Source of the DNA: Naganishia liquefaciens
Lineage: Eukaryota > Basidiomycota > Tremellomycetes > Filobasidiales > Filobasidiaceae
Reading direction: 5' to 3'
Length of the DNA stretch: 64,000 nucleotides
Assembly (NCBI GenBank): GCA_013423385.1
Contig: BLZA01000023.1
Coordinates: forward strand, 189,782-253,781
Shown: piece after piece, positions 41,347 through 49,634 of the stretch
Numbering within the stretch: position 1 is the first letter of the stretch
How the letters are laid out: each line of letters opens with the position of its first letter
Translations under genes and position numbers: made by a program
The notes under the pieces: generated by a model
The model's input: the letters and a program-made list of their open reading frames with translations, nothing else
Told to the model about the DNA's origin: nothing
Database searches by the model: none

Positions 41347-41715
41347 GCCACGCGCGATCGTGAATCCCCATCACGACTGTCTGCGAAATCGGCCGAATCA
41401 TCGGGTCTCTGATGATTCTCTTCGTTCGAGGCAGCAGGTACCAGCGGGACAGCGGCCAACGTAAGCTTATCAAGCAACAGCGCCGATCAGGTAGCTTCCC
41501 GTCATCAAGGCGGTGCGGGTGTGTATGTATATATCAGAAGGTGTGGAATCCCCCCGCCCTTCTCATCTCCTCTTTTCCCCTCTCCAGTCCACCATTCTTT
41601 TTCCTTCTTTCTTCATATCTTGATTTGTTTCCAAGTAGCTATCTTTCAGTAATCAGTAAGCAGCGGCAAACATCAGGATGACACAAGCTAATAACATCGC
41701 ATCATTCCTAGTATC

Positions 41716-43098
41716 ATGCCAACACCTTCAGGTCTTTCTAAACCCAAACGCAAGCACGACGTCATCGATTTGGAGACAGCGCCAGCCAGCGTGCCCAGCA
41801 TCAATGTCATACCTCCCACCACTCGAACAGTCCGGCCCATGCGCAAGTCAGAGCCCGTAATCGCTTCGTCCGCGCACTTAGCTCCAGCTGTCCGAACGCG
41901 TTCCGCCTCCGCTCGCCAGCGTTCCTCTGCGGCCGAGGCGTCTGCGAAACCTGCTAGCAATGCAGCTTCCTTCGAGCCTTCGGCTACATTTCTCACGACT
42001 CAGTCGTTGTCGAAGGCGTCCTCTAGATCCAGCGAAACCCCTGGGACGAACTCATCTCTTGCCACCCAAGCACTGCCGACTGGTTCCCCTATGGCAGCAG
42101 GAAGGGCAGCCGCCGATACTGCTTCTCTCCCTGCCGCACTCGCGACTCCTATCGACGACCTTGTGACCCTTTCGGCTACGCCTCCTCGCAACGATTCCAC
42201 ACCGGTTGCCCCCAGCGCTGGCCAACAGCAGGCCAGTGTCGCGAACGTCATTCCTGCCGCGGCGGTTCTACCTGAAACGTCGGAAGAAGAACCAGAGCAC
42301 ACTATCTCAGGTGAAATCGTCGAAAGGTGGATCGAAACAGACATTGAGTTCTACTGCGCTCAGTGCGTCCTTGGGTTTCAGGGATCCAGTGTGGCCTACA
42401 ACCATATCACCCATGGCACGGATCACGAACAAATGACCCCGAGATGCACAGAGTGTTTCCAGGTAATCGAAGACTACAGAGCCTTTCTTCAACATGTTGC
42501 AGCGACGTCTCACATGCGCGTCACTGGTCGTGAAGGCCGTTTGGTGATTTCTCCCTCGATGACAGATTTGCTGGGAGTCACAGTATTCACCACACGCGGT
42601 TGCCCTTATTGCCATGCGCAAATACCGGACGATTCACGAAATCAAAAACTCAAGGAGCACGTCCGCGTGGTTCATCTGTGCCAATGGTGCCATTCGGCAT
42701 ATCCAAACAAAGAGATTCGCAATCGCCATTATCGGGAAGAGCACTCGATGTGTCCAAAGTGCGATGAACCATTCGTGTCCGTTGCCGCAATGCATCAACA
42801 CCGCACTCAGCGTCAGATCCCTGCACGATTGACCTTTCCCGGGTGTCTAAAGGTGCCTGCCTACCACATGTACAGATGCCTCTACTGCTGGAAATCCTTC
42901 CATGGCTTGGAAAAGTTGATGGTCCACCGTGAGTTGCACAAGGATGGCGAACTCTTCAACTGCGAGGATTGTCATTTTGTAGGCTCTAGGGAAGACGTAG
43001 CCATTCACGCCTTGAACAGAAGACACATGCGAATCCGCCTTCCGACTGCTCTCGTCAGCGCTTCAGCTTACAGAAACCCCAACTCGGGCCCTGACTGA
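41716..43098 (+). CDS. C2H2-type zinc-finger protein, unnamed
   Basis: One uninterrupted 460-codon frame, unusual here where most genes have many introns. The first ~190 residues are Ser/Ala/Pro-rich and look disordered. The C-terminal half has a series of Cys/His units: FYCAQCVLGFQGSSVAYNHI, PRCTECFQVIEDYRAFLQHV, GCPYCHAQIPDD...HVRVVH, LCQWCHSAYPNKEIRNRHY, MCPKCDEPFVSVAAMHQH, YRCLYCWKSFHGLEKLMVHR and FNCEDCHFVGSREDVAIHAL. Linkers are irregular and not of the TGEKP type. It may bind nucleic acid. The target and role are unknown. A CT-rich leader precedes the start. It borders the transposon island on its right. Confidence 0.8.
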   Translation: MPTPSGLSKPKRKHDVIDLETAPASVPSINVIPPTTRTVRPMRKSEPVIASSAHLAPAVRTRSASARQRSSAAEASAKPASNAASFEPSATFLTTQSLSKASSRSSETPGTNSSLATQALPTGSPMAAGRAAADTASLPAALATPIDDLVTLSATPPRNDSTPVAPSAGQQQASVANVIPAAAVLPETSEEEPEHTISGEIVERWIETDIEFYCAQCVLGFQGSSVAYNHITHGTDHEQMTPRCTECFQVIEDYRAFLQHVAATSHMRVTGREGRLVISPSMTDLLGVTVFTTRGCPYCHAQIPDDSRNQKLKEHVRVVHLCQWCHSAYPNKEIRNRHYREEHSMCPKCDEPFVSVAAMHQHRTQRQIPARLTFPGCLKVPAYHMYRCLYCWKSFHGLEKLMVHRELHKDGELFNCEDCHFVGSREDVAIHALNRRHMRIRLPTALVSASAYRNPNSGPD

Positions 43099-44407
43099 GC
43101 GAACCATCGATTTCTTAGAATGTCGCGACTGAACAAACATTCGAATTCCCACCAATGTTCCGACTTTCAAAATCCTTAATTTGACTTCACCTTGCGTTAC
43201 CTCTGGACTAAAGAATAGACAGAACCTGCACAATTGTATATCTTTCCACTCATGTTACAATACATACGCCTCCTTCTCGTTCGTGCCAGAATGCGTTGAC
43301 CTCTCCTTGCCGAAAAAGTGCCGGTATCAGCTTGGCTAATCGGAGCGGCATCGGCTTGAATTCATTTGAGGTTGGGAACCTTCTAGAAACATATGAGGAC
43401 GGGAACGGAGCAGACGGCTACCAGCCAGAGCTCTCCTGAGCGATTCCAAGCTGTTTCTCCAACAGCGGCGGAACGAGACAACGAGATGATCGAAGCGATG
43501 CCAGGTCCTTGTAAGTCATCTGAGCTCGACTGCAGCCTGGCAACTAGGGCCTCCTGAAAACCGGCCTGTGTCCGCCAGCTTCCAAACGGGTACGGCCATG
43601 TTGCTCGACAACCTCTCTTCAAGAGTCATTATCGAAGTAGCCGCTTCTGATTTGTTGCAGTTCCTGTCGATCGCGGCTGTTATATGGCACATGCCTACCT
43701 AGAGTCCTCTATCTCACAAGGTGGGAGCGTTCAGTTTTGGCAAATGCGTATGCTGTAAAGGCCTAAAGTGCCGAAAGCATGTCTAGATTCCGCTTTTTTT
43801 CGCTTGCTCCAACCAACCTCTAGTCAAGAGTTCATGGTCGCCATCACACAGTGACTCGAGGAATGCCAAGACCTCGTTCGTCTTCATGATGCCTTAGCGA
43901 GGAGATTACAGCTGTGAGAGCTGAAGCACAAAAATATCCCAGGAAGGCTAGAGTCCAGAGATACTGCCTTCATGCAGAAACTAGAAGCACCCTGGCCCCT
44001 TTTTCACATACCGTCATAGAAGAGTTCTGGCGCAACGTATCTCGGCATCGCTGGGCAATCATGCAACGCAGATCCCTGAACCCTGAAGATCCATCCTTCC
44101 TGAGTTCAGCCACCTCAAATTCGAGCCGAAGGGCAACACAGATAAGCTTCATAGTTTGATATGCGCCCCCAACTCGCTCCTTCACATAGTCCGCGCCGGG
44201 CATTACAACAGGAGCCTGCAACTGATATCTGCTGTTTTGACCCAGATCTCTCGATAGAGCTCACGAGGGGTCATTCGGGTGTTGTCCTGACAGGTGTATA
44301 GGGCGATGCAGTGTATACAAGCAGACCGTCCTGAAGAGAGATTGCGAGAGTTTCGTCACATTCAGAGCGCTACTGGACGCTTAGACGACCCATGCACATG
44401 GCGGCTT
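43099..44407. other. Left part of gene-free transposon island
   Basis: About 1.3 kb downstream of the zinc-finger gene. Only short open frames occur and none is protein-like enough to call. No repeat was recognised before the first LTR. Confidence 0.35.
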
Positions 44408-44622
44408 TGTTACGCTAAGTTCAATACACTGAAAGCCTTGATATTGTCATAGTGAACACTACATACCTGTTACGCTAAGGTCAATACACTGAAAGCCTTA
44501 GAGTAACAGGTGTACAGGGTGAAGAGTATCTGATGAGCTCGCTATATAGTTTGAGACGAAAAATCGCGCTCGCGCTTTACCCAAATCCGCGCCGCGCAGG
44601 CGCATGTCTCATATATTCAACA
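44408..44622 (+). mobile_element. Solo LTR, copy 1 (fossil retrotransposon)
   Basis: 215 bp beginning TGTTACGCTAAG and ending TATTCAACA, so TG...CA ends. It is almost identical to 46928-47143. The flanking pentamers GGCTT and GCCTT agree at four of five positions, a probable target-site duplication. No internal coding region lies beside it, so it is a solo LTR. The superfamily (Ty1 or Ty3) cannot be told from the LTR. Within it, two 60-bp-spaced copies of TTACGCTAAG-TCAATACACTG occur. Confidence 0.7.
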
Positions 44623-44816
44623 GCCTTGATGTTGCTCTACAATGAAGCGCCCAGGCCCATGGCCCTTTGCGCAGTAGTCGGGGCCCCCTGATGAAGCGGG
44701 GGGTTCGGAAGAGAGGGAGGAGTGGTCATACTGAGATTCCTGCACACGTGAAATTCACGGCTCTTCAGCTTCTAGCCATTATGTGATCCGGTACTGCCAA
44801 AATTCAGTGACGACAG

Positions 44817-44972
44817 TATCAAGATTGGTTGCGGGCGCGTTAGGTTATCCGGGCGCCGCGCGACAGAAATTAAATCTTTTCTGCCCCGGTATATAGCGAG
44901 CTCATCCTTGCTAATCTACATGTTGTACACCTGCTTACGCTAAGGCTATCAGTAGTTGACCTTAGCGTAACA
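44817..44972 (-). mobile_element. Diverged LTR-like fragment, inverse orientation (fossil)
   Basis: Read on the minus strand it starts TGTTACGCTAAGGTCAA and shares further blocks with the solo LTRs (CCTTAG-GTAA, CAGGTGTACA, GATGAGCTCGCTATATA) but is otherwise diverged and shorter. It is flanked by the perfect pentamer GACAG on both sides (44812-44816 and 44973-44977), which suggests an insertion of its own. It looks like an older relative of the same LTR family. Confidence 0.55.
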
Positions 44973-44977
44973 GACAG

Positions 44978-46211
44978 TGAATCCGTGGTATGTGCCCCGG
45001 TATCTTCTGTCAATATTCGCCAAGGACCTCAAACTTTGTGACAATCTCGGAAGTGCGGTACCTTATAGAGCCTGCAAACCCTTTCCCTTTGGATCCCCTT
45101 GTGATAATCTGGGAGCGCTTGTCACCCGTAGAATCAGTACAAGTTGTGTAGGTATGTGTGTGAATGCTCCAACGGGCCAAGCTGTCCGTCGGACCCGCCG
45201 TCCTCATGTATATGAGCTATTGAAGTGTGGTTGTCGGGTGGGTAGTCGGCGAAAAACAGAGGGGTCGAGCCATAGAGGGAAGAGGAGTTGGCGGCGAATG
45301 ATCGGATAATGACGTTATGGTCAATCACAATACCCCTTGCCAGAATAGCTTCTCAGAGGGAAGTGTAGCGTCTCGATATTGTTCCGGCCCAACCTTCACG
45401 AGGAGTCACAGATCATCTTGTCCGTTAGGGGGAGGAAAAGTAGGATATGTCTCTACGATGTGATGCGAACGAAGAACACACAGAAAGTGGTAACGGTGTC
45501 TTGGGTTGTTTCCTACCTACTTTCGGTGCCTTGACCTGGAGACGATCTTGTTTGCATCATATCCATACAGTGAAACAGCCACCGAAACTTGTGCCGTCCC
45601 TGTGTACCACTGGTGGCAGATCTACTTTGCCTACTTACTTCGATAGTGAGTACTGATCGGCCCAACCAGCGCTTCTGCCGAGAAGGCGGGTCACGTATGA
45701 TGTCAAAACGCAAGGTGAAAAGGCTTCTTTGGGTGCTCGGGTTACATTAAGCAGTCTGCATTAACTTGCTTCGGATCCTGCAACATTGTGGTCTTCTCTG
45801 CTTTAGGCAAGGCTCAGAAACAAAGAAGTCGACGGACAGTAAATGATGAAGCATATCGCTAAAAGACACTCCGGGGCTTTCGCAATGTGGCACATCGAGC
45901 CAGCAACGTGGTCGTTTCCACCAAGACAAAAGCTCAAAACTCATATAGAATGGAGAGACATATGATAAGGAAGACGTCAGCGATGCTGCATCCAATACCT
46001 GGAGCCTTTTGTTCAGGTCTGCTCCTGGCACTGCGTTTCGGTCATAATGCATTTCTATATCTAGTAGCATTCCCTGAGCTCCATCACGCCCTCAAGAACG
46101 AGATAACACTGTAAAATAAAGAGGCTACAAGAGCTTGAATCCCTTGAAACGCTGAATTCACAATAACACTCCGCCCTACTTATCGATTCGAGGATAATTC
46201 TGTCATCTTCC
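44978..46211. other. Middle part of transposon island
   Basis: 1.2 kb without a supportable gene. Short frames on both strands (for example 45747-46070, minus) show no domain or splice logic. No further repeat was recognised. Confidence 0.3.
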
Positions 46212-46585
46212 GTCCCCATGGCGCAGTGGAAAGCTGTCAGGTTCTTGTGAGCTATCAACGGTCAGATGTTCGATTCTCACAGGTTGCCAGCAATTTGCTA
46301 TGTTTCTTTGGAAATGCGTGGAAAAGCGGAACCCTGGTTTTATACCGTCGCCCCGCCTTCATGGCGTAGGGCACCTGGTGGGCAACGACAATAAGTCCCG
46401 GCGTAGTTGTGAGGGTAGCCTCTTTAGGTCCTCCGCCTATGCAGCCGGGCAAGGGGAGGCGGCCATAACTCTGGCACGTTCCTGACCCGCATTTCTGGGA
46501 AACAGCGTCAATTTGACTGGGCTGCGGAGGATCTAAGGAGACGTCCTTAGAAGGGAAAGTGGGACAAAAAATAACAAGCAAAGAC
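46212..46585 (+). mobile_element. tRNA-derived SINE-like element
   Basis: The head has an RNA polymerase III A box (ATGGCGCAGTGG at 46218-46229) and a B box (TGTTCGATTCT at 46267-46277). The sequence between them does not fold into a full tRNA cloverleaf. A body of about 280 bp without coding capacity follows. The 3' end is A-rich and runs into a short tandem repeat. This order (tRNA-like head, body, simple tail) is that of a SINE. I could not find a clear target-site duplication, and only one copy is in the window. Confidence 0.4.
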
Positions 46586-46625
46586 AAAAGATTAGAATTA
46601 GTTGCAAAAGATTAGAATTAGTTGC
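46586..46625 (+). repeat. Tandem 20-bp repeat at SINE-like tail
   Basis: Two perfect, adjacent copies of AAAAGATTAGAATTAGTTGC. They follow the A-rich end of the SINE-like element and may be its terminal simple repeat. Confidence 0.85.
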
Positions 46626-46927
46626 GGTAACAAAGAAGCTACAGTGCACGGTAGCTAGTGGGCTCGGGGGGACCCTACCCCCACCCCTCTCTTTTTGTTG
46701 ATTAGTGTTGACGACTAACATGAGTTTTGGCATTGATAATGCTGATGAGTTGGCTGAACGTTATTTCATGTCGCATATTGAGCCCTTTCCTTTTGGTGAA
46801 GCTTTCTTCAGTTTCGAACGCGCTCGCGAGGTCTCTTCTACCGCTTGCATCTGGAAGAAAGTCATAATATTTGTGCCGCCAAGTTATGGTCCGAAAGCTC
46901 GATGCATCTCCACAGAAATCGGTAGTG

Positions 46928-47143
46928 TGTTACGCTAAGGTCAATACACTGAAAGCCTTTGATATTGTCATAGTGAACACTACATACCTGTTACGCTAAG
47001 GTCAATACACTGAAAGCCTTAGAGTAACAGGTGTACAGGGTGAAGAGTATCTGATGAGCTCGCTATATAGTTTGAGACGAAAAATCGCGCTCGCGCTTTA
47101 CCCAAATCCGCGCCGCGCAGGCGCATGTCTCATATATTCAACA
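46928..47143 (+). mobile_element. Solo LTR, copy 2, with target-site duplication (fossil)
   Basis: 216 bp, nearly identical to 44408-44622, with the same TG...CA ends. The pentamer TAGTG flanks it exactly on both sides (46923-46927 and 47144-47148). This proves that it inserted on its own and is not the right-hand LTR of one element with copy 1. No internal region is left. The near identity of the two copies suggests recent activity of the family. Confidence 0.8.
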
Positions 47144-47148
47144 TAGTG

Positions 47149-47684
47149 CAACCGAAAATGGTTTGATTTAAGATAGTGATCAAGCAGGCCAAAAAGGTGA
47201 TCGGTTGATCTGCTATTCAATTAGACAGCTTTTTTAGGGCTCATAGATCGCGCTTTGACTCTGAATTGGCAATCTTGATCTACATGACCGCCAACTGAAG
47301 CCGCGCTGGAAAAAAAGTGTCGCTTCTGCTTGTGGAAGGAGACTCCGTACAATAAATAGGCGTTGAGTTTTTCCAACGTCTGGTCGACTTGCGGTATCCC
47401 ATCGATATTAGATTCTCTGCAGGGAAGCCGCAGCAAACTAAAATTTAGCGAATTCAGCAGCAACTTGCTGCTGTGGCGGAATGATCGTGCGGATAAGCCT
47501 TCGAATATACTCAAATCAAAAGTGGTTGCAAGGCGGACCTGGTAAACCGAAAAAACGTACATGGACCTCGGTCATTCACGGATAAATGCTTTGAGTATAT
47601 GCGCGCCGAGGAATACAACCGACTATCGTAGAAACACGTCTACAGTCATTAAATTTTCAGACTGGCTGAGGGACTGAGCTGAAT
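47149..47684. other. Right edge of transposon island
   Basis: Holds a minus-strand 113-codon frame with a real ATG (MYVFSVYQVRLATTFDLSIF..., about 47221-47562) and the GLO3 3' UTR. The frame matches nothing I know and may be chance or an element remnant. Confidence 0.3.
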
Positions 47685-49445
47685 CTATCGTTCCTGAGAC
47701 ATTTGTGCCAGATAATCCGAAAGCTGGGAGATAAGGAACGGGTCAACTTTAGCCGCTCGAAAGGTCCGCCACGACATACCTTCAGGGCTCCGGTCCTGAT
47801 CGAATCACCCAAGTTCTGCACATCTGGGTTCGCCATCACCTTGCCGGCAAGGTCCCGCAATCCACGTTCAATCGCAGCGACACCCTCTCCACCGCCCAAC
47901 TCGCCCAGCAATCCCGACTCCTCTGCCTCGAGCTCTTCCTCTTCTTCACGGCCAAAGTAGGCGTTGGACGAGATGGCGGTCGCGCCGGAGAATTGAGAAG
48001 ATCGTTGCTTGGCTTCGGCGGCAGCTGCGGGATCGTATGTGCCCCGGCCAAAGTACTGGTCGGAAGAAATACCTAGTTTCGAAGTGAAGTCAATCGAGGA
48101 ATTCATACACGGAAAATCAACATACCCTTCTGTCCGCCGAACTTGTTCTTTGCGTATCCACCATTGTCGTCTGCTTCAGCATACGATTTCCTAATTACAA
48201 CAGAAATCGTGGTCAGAGCTATTGCCGAACAAACAACAGTTCTGCAGCTACTCACCCACTGCTTTTCGAAGCGGCAGCAACGGCAGGGGCACCGACCGTC
48301 GCGCCGAAGCCCATTCGGACAGGCTGTTTTGGCTGACTTGGCGCCGAAGACCGCGCGCCACCCAAGGGTGTCGACGATCTTGATGCCGAATCCGAGACCG
48401 ACGCGGCTTTCCTCGCTTCCGCTTCGCGCCGTTCCCTTTCCCGCTGCTCATCCTCTTCGCGCTTCTTATCGTATCCTAGTCGCTTGATCCTTTCCTCCTC
48501 CTCGAGCGCCTTGCGCTGGGCTTCTTCAAAGTTGATCGGCGCAGCAGCCTTCTTTGCGCCAAGACGGGATGTCTTGGGTGCCATGGATGCGGATGTGGTG
48601 GAAGTCGAGGTATTCGACGGACCGGTTGAGGAGAGACGCGTCGCTGTTGGTTTACGGACGCCGCCTGCTGCTCCGGGTGTAGAGCCACCGTTTCGCAGGG
48701 CGGAAGAGGTGACGGTTCGCGGAGCGGATGTCGTTCGTGCGATGCCTGCACCGATACCAGGGACCCCGCTCGGCGTGGAGGGTTTGCTCGTTGCAGTGGG
48801 TGAAGCCACTGGTTTATCCCACGTCGAGAAGAAATCATCACCGCCATCCGCGCCACCCGCCGGCGTGCCCGTTGCCGATCCAGCAAGACCCTTGCCCGCT
48901 GTTGCCGCTCTGAGATCCACACCTTCCAGCACGATACCCTCCGGATTCTTGCGCTCATCATCTCGTTTCCGACGCTCAAGCTCTTCCTTGTACTTTTGCG
49001 CAACGGAGGACGCGTATCGTGCTTTGGCGTCGCCGTTTGACAACAGATGGGATCCACCATGACGTGTGAAGAAATCTGTCGCAGATGCATTGCCGCCTAC
49101 TTTCATGGTTCGGAGCTGGGCTAGCGACCAGGAGTCGAGGTTGGTCGAACTGGAAGAGTTAGAGCGTCAGTCCAGTTTGCGCTCATAGGATCTGCTATCG
49201 CCTACCGAACAAAGGAGATGTGGACGCCCATGTTTCGATGAACGCTAGAGCAGTCGAGACAGATGTAGATACCGAACGGCACTGATGCCCATGTTGGGTT
49301 CTTGGCGGAACAGTCAAAACACATCTGCGAGACGAGATGTTATCAGAGACGGAGAAAGGTTAATGGCGTTTGTGCTTACCTTGTTGGCCTTCTGAGCCTT
49401 GACATGAGCGAAAAACGCCACGGTCTGCTGTTTTGTAGGCTCCAT
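47685..49445 (-). CDS. GLO3: ArfGAP Glo3 (ARFGAP2/3 family)
   Basis: GTPase-activating protein for Arf1 in COPI vesicle formation at the Golgi. The start [20 protein letters not shown] leads into the ArfGAP zinc finger [20 protein letters not shown] with the second CLDC pair. Then come [20 protein letters not shown], with the arginine finger, and [15 protein letters not shown] Ser/Thr/Pro-rich middle and a charged helix ([20 protein letters not shown]) follow. The Glo3 regulatory motif appears twice: [14 protein letters not shown] and [15 protein letters not shown]. It ends [12 protein letters not shown]. Introns are short. The gene lies head to head with the unnamed gene at 49635. Confidence 0.93.
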
Positions 49446-49634
49446 GACTGTTGAGGTTGTCTAGCTAGCGGACGGCGATAACACTATCGCACTGTTGTAT
49501 ATCTCGACGCGATGTAGATGGGGGGAATGCAAGGTGACCAGTCGATCGGACATGAAACGCGCCACGCCAGTCACGCCGCGATTAGCTGTACCGCGGATCT
49601 GATTAGGTAAGCCCTGGCGCCACAGGGACACCGG

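Noticed and set aside
44408-44972. A 565-bp foldback/MITE with long terminal inverted repeats
   Set aside because: The outer ends are inverted, but the two arms are independently flanked by their own duplications, and one arm recurs alone at 46928 with TG...CA ends.
46212-46290. A functional tRNA gene
   Set aside because: A and B boxes are present but acceptor and anticodon stems do not pair; a SINE-like head fits better.
44408-47143. One 2.7-kb LTR retrotransposon bounded by the two direct repeats
   Set aside because: Each repeat has its own different target-site duplication and the sequence between shows no retrotransposon proteins, so they are separate solo LTRs.
47221-47562. 113-codon minus-strand frame near GLO3
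   Set aside because: Has an ATG but no known relative, lies in the transposon island, and has no supporting signals.
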